Of a stretch of 64,000 nt of DNA, positions 53,397-64,000 are shown piece after piece (the first letter of the stretch is position 1; every line of letters begins with the position of its first letter). A program made the translations under genes and the position numbers. Below the pieces are notes generated by a model that worked only from the letters and a program-made list of their open reading frames with translations, was not told where the DNA came from and ran no database searches. Origin of the DNA: Synechococcus sp. WH 8101 (lineage in GTDB: Bacteria; Cyanobacteriota; Cyanobacteriia; PCC-6307; Cyanobiaceae); assembly GCF_004209775.1 (NCBI RefSeq), contig NZ_CP035914.1:806001-870000 (forward strand). Direction: 5' to 3'.

Positions 53397-54560
53397 TTAC
53401 TTGCCCATGCCCAGTTGCTGCGCTTTCTGATAAACCTTGCCCTCGGTGAGCAAGGACGGAGCGACGACCACCTCCACTTGCTGCATGTCGCGGAGCGTCT
53501 GGGCGCCGAGCGTGCCCATCGAGGTTTTGAGGCAGCCGAGGAGGTTGTGGGTGCCGTCATCGAGTTTGGCGGGGCCGCGCAGGATCCGCTCCAGGCTGCC
53601 CGTGCTGCCCACGTTGATTCGGGTGCCCCGTGGCAGCACGGGGCTGGGGGTGGCCATGCCCCAGTGGAAGCCCCGACCCGGGGCTTCTTCCGCTCGGGCA
53701 ATCGGCGATCCGATCATCACCGCGTCGGCACCGCAGGCGATGCATTTGCAAATGTCACCACCGGTCACGATGCCGCCGTCGGCAATGATCGGCACGTAGC
53801 GGCCCGATTCCTGCTCATAGTCCGCCCGAGCGGCAGCGCAGTCGGCGACCGCGGTGGCCTGGGGGATGCCTACACCTAAAACGCCGCGCGAGGTGCAGGC
53901 TGCGCCGGGGCCGATGCCCACCATCACACCGGCAGCGCCAGCGCGCATCAGTTGCAGGGCCACGTCATAGGTGACGCAATTGCCGATCACCACCGGCACC
54001 CCCATGTCGCGACAGAGGGCTTCCAGGTCGAGGGTGTCCTGCCCTTCCGGGCCGATGTGATTGGTGGAGACCACCGTGGCCTGCACGAAGAAAAGGTCGG
54101 CCCCGGCTTCGGCGATTGCCTTGCCGAAGCGCAGAGCTGCCACAGGCGTGCCGCTCACGGCGGCAATGCCTCCTTGGGCCTTGATCGCTTCGATTCGCTG
54201 GCGGATCAGCTTCTCCTGCACGGGTTGGCTGTAGATCTCCTGCATCAAGGGCACGAAGGCGTCTTTGCCCACAGCGGCAATCCGATCCAGCACGCTGTTG
54301 GGATCCTCGTAGCGGGTCTGGACCCCTTCGAGATTCAGAACGCCGAGAGCACCCAGTTCAGAGAGGCGCACGGCCATATCCACATCCACGACGCCATCCA
54401 TGGCGCTGGCGATGATTGGGATCTCCCGTTCGATGCCCCCCAGGCTCCAGCGGGTGTCTGTGACCTCCGGATCGACGGTGCGACCGCCTGGAACCAGGGC
54501 GATTTCATCGATGCCATAGGCCCGGCGAACAACCTTGGAGCGACCGAGCTGAATGTTCAC
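53397..54560 (-). CDS. GuaB3 family IMP dehydrogenase-related protein
   Basis: A 387-residue member of the GuaB3 group within the IMP dehydrogenase/GMP reductase superfamily. [19 protein letters not shown] opens the barrel. The catalytic loop is [15 protein letters not shown] with the active-site Cys, [20 protein letters not shown] follows, and [14 protein letters not shown] is the flap region. No CBS domains are present. It is probably involved in purine nucleotide interconversion. The start GTG 54560 gives the expected [16 protein letters not shown]-terminus. A palindrome lies about 45 bp upstream. Confidence 0.92.
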   Translation of the reverse strand: MNIQLGRSKVVRRAYGIDEIALVPGGRTVDPEVTDTRWSLGGIEREIPIIASAMDGVVDVDMAVRLSELGALGVLNLEGVQTRYEDPNSVLDRIAAVGKDAFVPLMQEIYSQPVQEKLIRQRIEAIKAQGGIAAVSGTPVAALRFGKAIAEAGADLFFVQATVVSTNHIGPEGQDTLDLEALCRDMGVPVVIGNCVTYDVALQLMRAGAAGVMVGIGPGAACTSRGVLGVGIPQATAVADCAAARADYEQESGRYVPIIADGGIVTGGDICKCIACGADAVMIGSPIARAEEAPGRGFHWGMATPSPVLPRGTRINVGSTGSLERILRGPAKLDDGTHNLLGCLKTSMGTLGAQTLRDMQQVEVVVAPSLLTEGKVYQKAQQLGMGK

Positions 54561-54604
54561 CGCGAGCCAATGAAGAATCGAGACAAACTACCAAGCGGCG
54601 CCCT

Positions 54605-54619
54605 GATCACCTGGTGATC
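54605..54619. promoter_or_regulatory. Perfect palindrome upstream of guaB3
   Basis: GATCACC-T-GGTGATC, two seven-base arms around one T, placed 45-59 bp upstream of the guaB3 start and 12 bp beyond the CAAD gene stop. It could be an operator for a dimeric regulator or a short hairpin between the genes; no known consensus is matched with confidence. Confidence 0.4.
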
Positions 54620-54630
54620 GCCGCATCAGC

Positions 54631-55149
54631 TCATTGTGTCGATGGGCCGCCGTCGCCACGGAAGGCCTGCCAGCGCTGGCTCAGTCCGGAGATCACTTTG
54701 CGGCGCTCGTCGCTGCGGATCAGCCTTGTGACGCTGAACCAGGCAAGCCAGGACACGCCAACCAGTTCGAACAGGCGTGGCGCCAGGGGCACGCTGGCAA
54801 TGGCCGCCAGCACGGCGCTGTAGATGCGCAGCACCAGAATCAGTCCCACCAGGCCACCGGCGAGCAGCAACGGCTTGCGCAGGCGTTGCCAATGCTCTCC
54901 CAGATTTTGCTCCTGCCACCAATCGCCAATCTTGGCGCTCAGCAGCTCCCATTCCCCACCAGATTCTGTCGCGTTGCCGTTGTCGTCCTGGTCCTTGGTA
55001 AGGGCGGGAATCGTGACCTGACTGGCGATCGCCGGGTCGAGCGCAGGTGCTGCCTCGACGGGTTCCGCTTGAACTGGTTCCGCCTGAACGGGCTCAGGCG
55101 TGGCGGGCTCTGCCTGGGCGGGGGTGCTGCTGGTGGGGTCGGTCGTCAT
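54631..55149 (-). CDS. CAAD domain (CURT1-like) membrane protein
   Basis: A 172-residue protein. The N-terminal 60 residues are Pro/Ala/Glu-rich with short repeats (PVQAEPVQAEPVEAAP) and probably disordered. The C-terminal part is the CAAD domain: an amphipathic helix, two transmembrane helices (LLLAGGLVGLILVLRIYSAV, and LFELVGVSWLAWFSVTRLI) and a charged tail. CAAD/CURT1 proteins shape thylakoid membranes or tether aminoacyl-tRNA synthetases; here it stands alone, favouring the first. It starts at ATG 55149, divergent from gyrA by 97 bp. Confidence 0.88.
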   Translation of the reverse strand: MTTDPTSSTPAQAEPATPEPVQAEPVQAEPVEAAPALDPAIASQVTIPALTKDQDDNGNATESGGEWELLSAKIGDWWQEQNLGEHWQRLRKPLLLAGGLVGLILVLRIYSAVLAAIASVPLAPRLFELVGVSWLAWFSVTRLIRSDERRKVISGLSQRWQAFRGDGGPSTQ

Positions 55150-55246
55150 GGCAGGCCGCGCGGATCAGGGCTCGGAGCATAGGGGGAGTGGCCCCTGCGG
55201 GACTGTGCCGGTCGCGATAAACTGAGTAGCGGCAATCAGGTCTTTT

Positions 55247-57859
<2,613 letters not shown>

Positions 57860-57861
57860 CC

Positions 57862-59133
57862 TTGGTGACTGGCCAGGTTGCTTCCGGCTGTGTGGATGTG
57901 CTGGTGCTGGGGGGCGGTCCTGCCGCCCTCTGCATCGCCTCAGAATTGACGCAACGGGGCGTTGTGGTGGCTGGTCTCGCCCCGGACCCCGTCGAGGCTC
58001 CCTGGCCCAACACCTATGGCATCTGGGCTGATGAGCTCAAGCCCCTGGGTCTGGAGTCTCTGCTCGGGCACCGATGGAGTGACACGGTCAGTTATTTCGG
58101 TGCGGGTGGATCCCCGGCCCAGAACCAGAGCACACCCCATCGCCTCGACTACGGCCTCTTGGATCGGGCCGCTCTGCAGCGCCACTGGCTGGATCGGGCG
58201 GTGGGGGTGACCTGGCATCAGGACCGTGCTGAACGGGTGTTGGCTGGGCCTGCAACCACCACAGTGCGTTGCGCCTCGGGCCAATCGCTCACGGCCCGGC
58301 TGGTGATCGACGCCTCCGGCGCGCGCACGCCGCACATCCAGAGGCCGGATCAGGGCCCGGTGGCGGGGCAAGCGGCCTATGGCGTGGTGGGCCGGTTCTC
58401 CAGCAACCCCATCGAAGCGGGCAGGTTTGTGCTGATGGACTACCGCTGCGATCACCTCAGCGCAGCGCAGCGCCGCGAACCGCCCACCTTTCTCTATGCG
58501 ATGGATCTGGGCGATGGGGTGTTCTTTGTGGAGGAGACCTCCCTCGCCCTGGCGCCGGGGGTTCCTTACGACGTGCTCAAGCAACGGCTGCAGCAACGGC
58601 TCGATCAGCGCGGTGTGGCCATCACCGAGGTGCTGCATGAGGAGTTCTGCCTGTTTCCGATGAATCTTCCGCTTCCCGATCGCAGTCAGCCGCTGCTGGC
58701 CTTCGGTGGGGCGGCGAGCATGGTGCATCCCGCCTCGGGCTACATGCTGGGGGCGTTACTGCGACGCGGACCCGATCTCGCTCAAGCCCTGGCGGCGGCG
58801 CTGGCGAATCCAGGCCTGGGGTCAGCCGCTTTGGCACAGCGCGGCTGGCAGGCGCTCTGGCCTGCCGAACTGGTCTGGCGTCATCGCCTCTATCAGTTCG
58901 GTTTGGAGCGGTTGATGGGCTTCCCTGAGGGTTTGCTGCGCCGTCACTTCGCCACTTTCTTTGCCTTGCCCACGGAGGATTGGTTTGGCTTCCTCACCAA
59001 CACCCTGCCCTTGCCGCGGCTGATGGCCGTGATGCTCAAGCTGTTTGCCCTTGCGCCCTGGGAGCTGCGGCGCGGCCTGGTGCTGGGGGCCGGGACCGCT
59101 CAAGCACCCAGCTTTCGCCAGTCAGCCGGTTGA
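57862..59133 (+). CDS. crtL: Lycopene beta-cyclase, CrtL type
   Basis: A 423-residue flavoprotein that cyclises lycopene to beta-carotene. DVLVLGGGPAALCIASELTQ (about residues 10-29) is the FAD site. PWPNTYGIWADEL is the family motif, and LLAFGGAASMVHPASGYMLG is the conserved region near the active site. It belongs to the plant/cyanobacterial CrtL type, not bacterial CrtY. The start is TTG 57862 or GTG 57865, two to five bases after gyrA, so it may be translated by coupling. The 3' end overlaps the convergent GH57 gene by 34 bases. Confidence 0.94.
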   Translation: MVTGQVASGCVDVLVLGGGPAALCIASELTQRGVVVAGLAPDPVEAPWPNTYGIWADELKPLGLESLLGHRWSDTVSYFGAGGSPAQNQSTPHRLDYGLLDRAALQRHWLDRAVGVTWHQDRAERVLAGPATTTVRCASGQSLTARLVIDASGARTPHIQRPDQGPVAGQAAYGVVGRFSSNPIEAGRFVLMDYRCDHLSAAQRREPPTFLYAMDLGDGVFFVEETSLALAPGVPYDVLKQRLQQRLDQRGVAITEVLHEEFCLFPMNLPLPDRSQPLLAFGGAASMVHPASGYMLGALLRRGPDLAQALAAALANPGLGSAALAQRGWQALWPAELVWRHRLYQFGLERLMGFPEGLLRRHFATFFALPTEDWFGFLTNTLPLPRLMAVMLKLFALAPWELRRGLVLGAGTAQAPSFRQSAG

Positions 59134-60689
59134 ATCAGGGGGAAGAGGGCATCCTCCTCTTCCACGTGCTCCAGCCAGTGCTCCGGTAAGTCGTCGCGCC
59201 GATCGATGGCGGCCATCAGGCGCCAGAAGCGTTCGAGGTGGCGTTCGATCCTCTCTCTGGCGAGTTCGGTGGTGGTGCCGGCCCGCAGGATGAAGCTCCA
59301 GTCGGAGGACTGGGCCAGCAGCAGCTCCCGGCCCGCCTGGTGCAGCAAGCGCAGGTCCGCTTCGCTGGCCACGCCGCGGCTGCAACGCTCCACCATTGCG
59401 CGTCCGGCCCGGCTCCATTCCGGCACGATCCAGGCGTTGCTGTCGTTGAGCCAGTAGTCATGGAAGCCCCCCTGCCCCCAGCTCGACGGGCAGGGTTCAC
59501 AGAGCTGGAGCTGGGGCTGATCCGCCAGCACCCCGCGCAGGGTGGTGAAGCGCACGTCCTCCCTGGCCGCTTGGCGAAACAGCTCGGCAAGAAAACGGGG
59601 CCCCTCAAACCACCAGTGGCCGAAGAGCTCCGCATCGAAGGGCGCCACCAGCAGGGGCGGTATGGCCATGCCGGCCTGGAGGCGCTCCAGCTGGGTTCGA
59701 CGACCCTGCAGATAATCGCGAGCGTGCACCTGGCAGCGCTGGTTCGCGGCCTGCGGCTCGTAGGGCAGTTTCTGATCGAGGGGGGCGTTGAGGTCGCTGA
59801 CGCGGTGGAGTTTGAGGCCGAGGGGGCGCTGGCCGGGCAATCCGAGGCTGGTCAGGTCGTCCTGGGGGAGATCCCAGCCGAGATCGCGATGAAATTCGCG
59901 GTAGGCGGGATCGCCGGGATAGCCGTCCCGGGCCGACCACACCGGCAGGGTGGCGTCGCTGTCGCGCCCGAAGAAGGCCACACCCTGGCGGCTCACGATC
60001 GGGGCGTAGACCCCGTAGCGCGGACGCGGTGTGGCATGGAGCAGGCCATGGCCATCGAGCACGGCGTAGCGCAGCCCCGCATCGCGCATCCAGTGATCCA
60101 GGCCTTCGTAGTAGGCGCATTCCGGCAGCCAGATGCCCAGGGGGCGTTCCCCGATCAGGCGGTGGTGTTCGCGCACCGCCGTGCGCAGCTGGGCCCGAAC
60201 GGCCTCCGGGTGTTCGCGCAGCAGTGGCAGGTAGCCGTGGGTGGCCCCGCAGGTGAGCAGGTCGAGCACCCCTTGCTGCTGCAGGGCGGCGAAGCGGCGG
60301 ATCAGGTCGCCGTCGCAGGCGTTCCAGCTCTCGAGATGGCGTTGGAAGCCGGCGGCCAGGTGTTCAGCGGCCTCGCGCTGGTCGTCCGGGGCTTTCTCGA
60401 GCAACTGCAGGCGGATGGCGATCCAGCCCGGGAAGCGCTTGCGCAGGGTGGAATCGGCCAGCAGCGAGAGCAGGGTGGGCGAGAGCCCCATGGTGAGTCG
60501 GGGCTGCTGATCCGCTGCAGCAGCAGCCTGTTCGAGCACCTCCAGTAGGGGCAAATAGCACTCGATCAGCGCCTGAAAGAACCAGTCCTCCTCCAGCGAG
60601 TCGGGCTCCGTGGCGCGCACGTAGGGCAGGTGGGCGTGGAGAACCAGGGCCAGGGATCCTTCGGCCACGATCCATCCATACCGGGGCAT
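59100..60689 (-). CDS. Glycoside hydrolase family 57 (DUF1957), putative 1,4-alpha-glucan branching enzyme
   Basis: A 529-residue GH57 protein with a C-terminal DUF1957-like domain. LALVLHAHLPYVRATEPDSL is the conserved first motif, GIWLPECAYYEGLDHWMRD contains the nucleophile Glu, and APFDAELFGHWWFEG contains the acid Asp. This set occurs in glycogen branching enzymes of the GH57 type. It would act in glycogen storage. ATG 60689 is used; GTG 60704 and GTG 60668 are possible, and AGGAGG lies 14 bases upstream of the ATG. The end overlaps crtL by 34 bases. The gap to leuA (divergent) is about 90 bp. Confidence 0.87.
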   Translation of the reverse strand: MPRYGWIVAEGSLALVLHAHLPYVRATEPDSLEEDWFFQALIECYLPLLEVLEQAAAAADQQPRLTMGLSPTLLSLLADSTLRKRFPGWIAIRLQLLEKAPDDQREAAEHLAAGFQRHLESWNACDGDLIRRFAALQQQGVLDLLTCGATHGYLPLLREHPEAVRAQLRTAVREHHRLIGERPLGIWLPECAYYEGLDHWMRDAGLRYAVLDGHGLLHATPRPRYGVYAPIVSRQGVAFFGRDSDATLPVWSARDGYPGDPAYREFHRDLGWDLPQDDLTSLGLPGQRPLGLKLHRVSDLNAPLDQKLPYEPQAANQRCQVHARDYLQGRRTQLERLQAGMAIPPLLVAPFDAELFGHWWFEGPRFLAELFRQAAREDVRFTTLRGVLADQPQLQLCEPCPSSWGQGGFHDYWLNDSNAWIVPEWSRAGRAMVERCSRGVASEADLRLLHQAGRELLLAQSSDWSFILRAGTTTELARERIERHLERFWRLMAAIDRRDDLPEHWLEHVEEEDALFPLIQPADWRKLGA

Positions 60690-60778
60690 TGAATCTACTG
60701 GCACCTCCTGCTCAGGCTGGTCACCTAGAGTGGGCTAACTCATAGTCATTCCGACTAACAACCGTCGAGGCTGCTGCC

Positions 60779-62401
60779 ATGGCCAAGGACCCCGGCCGCG
60801 TTCTGATCTTCGACACCACCCTGCGGGATGGTGAACAGTCGCCTGGCGCCAGCCTCAACCTCGAGGAGAAGCTGGCCATCGCGCAGCAGCTGGCCCGGCT
60901 CGGTGTCGACATCATCGAAGCCGGATTTCCCTTTGCCAGTGCCGGCGATTTCGAGGCGGTGCAGCGCATCGCCCAACAGGTGGGTGGTGCGCAGGGGCCA
61001 ATCATCTGCGGTCTCGCCCGCGCCTCCCGTGGCGATATCAAGGCCTGTGCCGATGCGGTGGCTCCAGCCCCGCGCCGCCGCATCCACACCTTCATCGCCA
61101 CCAGCGACATTCATCTCGAGCACAAACTGCGCAAGAGCCGCAAGGAGGTGCTGGCAATCGTTCCCGAGATGGTGGCGTATGCCCGCTCCCTGGTCGATGA
61201 CGTCGAGTTTTCCTGTGAGGACGCCGGCCGCAGTGATCCGGAGTTTCTCTACGAGGTGATCGAGGCAGCGATCGCGGCTGGTGCGGGCACGATCAATATT
61301 CCCGACACCGTCGGTTACACCACCCCGGCGGAGTTCGGTGCCCTGATCGCCGGCATCGATCAGCACGTGCCCAACATCCAGGAGGCGGTCCTGTCGGTGC
61401 ATGGCCACAACGATCTGGGTCTGGCCGTGGCCAATTTCCTTGAGGCGGTCAAGAACGGCGCCCGTCAACTCGAGTGCACCATCAATGGCATCGGCGAACG
61501 GGCCGGTAATGCGGCCCTGGAGGAGTTGGTGATGGCGCTGCATGTGCGCCGCCGCTACTTCAATCCTTTCTTTGGTCGCGACGAGGAGTCCCCCACGCCG
61601 CTCACGGCCGTTCGCACCGAGGAGATCACCAAGACCTCCCGCTTGGTGTCGAATCTCACCGGCATGGTGGTGCAACCCAATAAGGCGATCGTGGGTGCCA
61701 ACGCCTTCGCCCACGAGTCGGGCATTCACCAGGACGGCGTGCTCAAGAACCGCCTCACCTATGAAATTGTCGATGCCCGCACCGTCGGCCTGAGCGATAA
61801 CCGCATCTCTCTGGGCAAGTTGAGTGGTCGCAGTGCCGTGCGCGCTCGCCTGGAGGAGCTGGGCTACGACCTCAGCCGTGAGGATCTCGATGAGGCCTTT
61901 GCTCGCTTCAAGGATCTGGCCGATCGCAAGCGTGAGATCACCGATCGCGATCTGGAAGCGATCGTGAGCGAGCAGGTGCAGCAGCCCGAGGCCCGCTACC
62001 AGCTCAAGTTGGTGCAGGTGAGTTGTGGCAGCAGCCTGCGGCCCACGGCCACCGTCACCCTGGCCAACGAAGAGGGACGGGAGCAGACCACGGCCGCGAT
62101 CGGCACCGGGCCAGTCGATGCGGTGTGTCGGGCGCTCAACGCCCTGGCGGAGGAGCCCAACGAGCTGGTGGAGTTCTCGGTGAAATCGGTCACTGAGGGC
62201 ATCGACGCCATGGGGGAGGTCACGATTCGGCTCCGGCGTGAAGGGCAGCTGTTCTCGGGGCACTCCGCCGACACCGATGTGGTGGTGGCGGCGGCTCAGG
62301 CGTTCGTCAATGCCCTCAACCGCCTGGTGGCTGGTGCGTCCCGCTCCGCCATTCATCCCCAGCGCGATCATGCGGTCCTGGAGACCCGCCCGAGTCTCTG
62401 A
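60779..62401 (+). CDS. leuA: 2-isopropylmalate synthase
   Basis: A 540-residue enzyme, the first committed step of leucine synthesis. [17 protein letters not shown] is the catalytic/metal site, with [14 protein letters not shown] holding further metal ligands. [20 protein letters not shown] follows, and the C-terminal LeuA dimer domain (about residues 390-515) binds leucine for feedback. Length is typical. The start ATG 60779 is divergent from the GH57 gene. No leader-peptide attenuator is visible. A permease gene follows six bases after the stop. Confidence 0.97.
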   Translation: MAKDPGRVLIFDTTLRDGEQSPGASLNLEEKLAIAQQLARLGVDIIEAGFPFASAGDFEAVQRIAQQVGGAQGPIICGLARASRGDIKACADAVAPAPRRRIHTFIATSDIHLEHKLRKSRKEVLAIVPEMVAYARSLVDDVEFSCEDAGRSDPEFLYEVIEAAIAAGAGTINIPDTVGYTTPAEFGALIAGIDQHVPNIQEAVLSVHGHNDLGLAVANFLEAVKNGARQLECTINGIGERAGNAALEELVMALHVRRRYFNPFFGRDEESPTPLTAVRTEEITKTSRLVSNLTGMVVQPNKAIVGANAFAHESGIHQDGVLKNRLTYEIVDARTVGLSDNRISLGKLSGRSAVRARLEELGYDLSREDLDEAFARFKDLADRKREITDRDLEAIVSEQVQQPEARYQLKLVQVSCGSSLRPTATVTLANEEGREQTTAAIGTGPVDAVCRALNALAEEPNELVEFSVKSVTEGIDAMGEVTIRLRREGQLFSGHSADTDVVVAAAQAFVNALNRLVAGASRSAIHPQRDHAVLETRPSL

Positions 62402-62406
62402 ACACC

Positions 62407-63243
62407 ATGACCACCCGCGTGCGCGCCCGTTTCGCTCCGGTCCTGCAGCTGTTGGTGCTGATTCTGTTGGCGCTTGTGGTGCTGGTGCCCCTGCTCTGGT
62501 TGGTGAGCACCTCCCTCAAAGGTCCTTCGGAAGACATCTTCACCAGTCCCCCGGCGCTGTTGCCTTCAGCACCGAGCCTTGAGGCCTATAGCCGCCTCTT
62601 CCGCGACAACCCACTGGGGCTCTATCTGATCAACAGCACGATCGTCAGCGTGTTGGCGGTGGTGGCCAATTTGCTGTTTTGCTCCCTGGCCGCCTACCCC
62701 CTGGCGCGCATGCGCTTTGCAGGCCGTGGCTTGGTGCTAGCCCTGGTGGTCGCCACCATCCTGATTCCCTTTCAGGTGGTGATGATTCCCCTCTATTTGT
62801 TGATGGTGCAGCTCGGCCTGCGGAACACCTTGCTGGCCCTGGTGATCCCCCAGGCCGCCACCGCGTTTGGCCTCTACCTGCTGCGTCAGAGTTTTCTCGC
62901 CGTGCCCGTGGAGCTGGAGGAGGCGGCTCGCATCGATGGGTGCAGCAAACTTGGTGAGTGGTGGAACGTGATGATCCCCGCGGCTCGGGCTGATCTGATC
63001 ACCCTGGCGATGTTTGTGTTCATCGGCACCTGGAGTGATTTCCTTTGGCCGCTGGTGATCCTGGATGACCCCCAGCTCTATACCCTTCCCCTTGGACTGC
63101 AGCAGCTGGCGAGCAGTTTTTCGCTCGACTGGCGCATCGTCGCTGCCGGCTCGGTGGTATCGATTTTGCCGGTGCTTGTGCTGTTTGTGTTGCTGCAGCG
63201 CTACATCCTTCCAAGTGCCAGCAGCGATGCGGTGAAGGGTTAA
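62407..63243 (+). CDS. Carbohydrate ABC transporter permease (MalG family)
   Basis: A 278-residue inner-membrane permease with six helices. The EAA loop reads ELEEAARIDGCSKLGEWWNV (about residues 170-189), the MalG signature that contacts the ATPase. VATILIPFQVVMIPLYLLMV is a typical core helix. It would import a sugar or compatible solute such as glucosylglycerol, but its MalF partner, binding protein and ATPase are not in the window. It follows leuA by five bases, so read-through expression is possible. The 3' end overlaps the coiled-coil gene by four bases. Confidence 0.93.
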   Translation: MTTRVRARFAPVLQLLVLILLALVVLVPLLWLVSTSLKGPSEDIFTSPPALLPSAPSLEAYSRLFRDNPLGLYLINSTIVSVLAVVANLLFCSLAAYPLARMRFAGRGLVLALVVATILIPFQVVMIPLYLLMVQLGLRNTLLALVIPQAATAFGLYLLRQSFLAVPVELEEAARIDGCSKLGEWWNVMIPAARADLITLAMFVFIGTWSDFLWPLVILDDPQLYTLPLGLQQLASSFSLDWRIVAAGSVVSILPVLVLFVLLQRYILPSASSDAVKG

Positions 63244-63614
63244 TCCTGGCTTGGCGGACCACTGCCAGCAGGGGGTTGGGGTGGCAGCAGGAAGGGTTGG
63301 CGGTTGAGCTCGGCCTGGCGTTTCGCCTGCTGCCGTTCCCGTTCTCGGGCTGCCGCCTGTTCCGTTTCCAGTGCTTGCAGCAGATCGCTGAATTGCGTGT
63401 CCAGCGCCTGTTGCCGTTGCCTCAGGTTGCCCATCTGCTCCTCCAACAGCTGACGGTTGTTCACCTGTTCTCGCTGCTCGATCGCCTCGACCCGTTCCCT
63501 GAGGCGGCGCAGGGCGCTGCTCTGCTGCCCCAGCGCCTGCCAGAGCACAACAAACAACACCGTCAGCAGGGCAGTGAGAGCGGCGGGAAGAAGACTCCAG
63601 CGGGGTCCAGGCAT
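63240..63614 (-). CDS. Membrane-anchored coiled-coil protein, hypothetical
   Basis: A 124-residue protein. One transmembrane helix (LLPAALTALLTVLFVVLWQA, residues about 8-27) is followed by a coiled coil of about 75 residues rich in Gln, Arg and Glu (RRLRERVEAIEQREQVNNRQ, then LLEEQMGNLRQRQ), and a Pro-rich end (FLLPPQPPAGSGPPSQD). It may be a membrane scaffold or an accessory to the exported protein upstream. ATG 63614 was chosen; a longer frame upstream lacks similarity. The last bases overlap the MalG-type gene. Confidence 0.68.
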   Translation of the reverse strand: MPGPRWSLLPAALTALLTVLFVVLWQALGQQSSALRRLRERVEAIEQREQVNNRQLLEEQMGNLRQRQQALDTQFSDLLQALETEQAAARERERQQAKRQAELNRQPFLLPPQPPAGSGPPSQD

Positions 63615-63630
63615 GTCAGCTGAGCCTGCT

Positions 63631-64000
63631 TCAGTTGCAGCCTTGTACGGAGATGCGGTAGCTGAAACCGGTGGAATTGGGATCGCTACCGGTGCCAATC
63701 TTGAAGTTGATTTGGCTCACGGTCTTGCCCTGGGGAGCGGTGAACGGGCCGAACATGCGCCCTTTGCCGATCGGCGGCGTCATTGATTCCTGCACAACGC
63801 GCAGATTGCTGCCGTCGGTGAATTTGAGAAAGGCCTCCACCGGATAGGTGCCACTGGCGGTGGAGTCAGCGGTGAAGAAGAGCTTGTAGCTGCGGTAGGG
63901 GCCGTTCACCGCGAAGTCGGTGTTCCAGTTGGTGCGGCCGATCAGCTTCGGCTTGCCCACCCGTTTGGTCACGATGTTGCTACTGCCGTTCCCCCCCACC
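63631..64000 (-). CDS. Hypothetical protein, 5' end beyond the window
   Basis: The frame is open to the right-hand edge, so only the C-terminal ~123 residues are seen and the true start lies outside. It is beta-rich with many Ser, Thr, Gly and Phe (GPYRSYKLFFTADSTASGTY, then PVEAFLKFTDGSNLRV), ending SYRISVQGCN. This suggests an exported or surface beta-sandwich domain. Family not recognised. It lies 16 bp upstream of the coiled-coil gene on the same strand, so the two may work together. Confidence 0.6.
   Translation of the reverse strand, partial: VGGNGSSNIVTKRVGKPKLIGRTNWNTDFAVNGPYRSYKLFFTADSTASGTYPVEAFLKFTDGSNLRVVQESMTPPIGKGRMFGPFTAPQGKTVSQINFKIGTGSDPNSTGFSYRISVQGCN

Noticed and set aside
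60755-62371. 538-codon minus-strand frame opposite leuA
   Set aside because: It mirrors leuA codon structure, has no recognisable domain, and leuA is complete.

Overview
The window looks like chromosomal DNA from a high-GC unicellular picocyanobacterium of the Synechococcus/Cyanobium group. It carries photosystem II genes (psbD, psbC), the assembly factors ycf4 and ycf39, cytochrome b6f small subunits (petM, petG), cytochrome cM, chlI, lycopene cyclase (crtL), the NADPH thioredoxin reductase-thioredoxin fusion (NTRC), GuaB3 and a CAAD/CURT1-type protein. Gene packing is very dense, with many 1-4 nt start/stop overlaps and no stretch over 300 bases without a gene. At least eleven HIP1 octamers (GCGATCGC) were found by eye, which fits a cyanobacterium. 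Species cannot be fixed from the sequence alone.

Layout. 1-3.3 kb: lower-GC accessory segment with a type I secretion ABC subunit whose ATPase motifs are all degenerate, its HlyD-type adaptor and a small membrane protein. 3.3-5.2 kb: a minus-strand MNT nucleotidyltransferase - HEPN - AAA ATPase operon, a candidate toxin-antitoxin/defence module, sitting just past the psbDC terminator. 5.3-9.2 kb: psbDC (minus) divergent from ycf4-cyclophilin. 9.2-19.7 kb: ilvH, hydrolase, tRNA methyltransferase, petM, ycf39, an ArsM-like methyltransferase, RluE-type pseudouridine synthase, a Nif11 protein, infA, NTRC, a DEAD/DEAH helicase and several small conserved-looking genes. 19.8-24.2 kb: the three-gene proton-translocating transhydrogenase operon, a YheT-like hydrolase and a thioredoxin-like ferredoxin. 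24.2-34.4 kb: dxr, an NSS transporter, cysS, polA, an efflux adaptor and ychF. 34.5-36.2 kb: a Coq4-like protein and a second, canonical HepT-MntA pair. 36.2-41.7 kb: MFS transporter, DUF1400 hydrolase, and an incomplete peptide ABC system (permease and binding protein only).

42.1-51.4 kb is a long minus-strand series: cytM, TrmJ-like methyltransferase, beta-lactamase-like protein, DUF3370 protein, chlI, ruvC, methyltransferase, 5-formyl-THF cyclo-ligase, small proteins, sufE, hom. Many neighbours overlap by ATGA/GTGA and are probably translationally coupled. 51.5-55.1 kb: petG, then rsmD, hisH, trxA, guaB3 and the CAAD protein. 55.2-64 kb: gyrA-crtL, a GH57 glycoside hydrolase, leuA, a lone MalG-type sugar permease, a coiled-coil membrane protein, and a secreted protein cut by the window edge.

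No rRNA, tRNA, CRISPR array, insertion sequence or prophage was recognised. The most interesting items are the ATPase-dead secretion ABC subunit, the two HEPN-MNT modules (one with an added ATPase and no RX4-6H motif), the 68-nt antisense overlap of petG and rsmD, and the 27-nt hairpin spanning the psbC stop codon.
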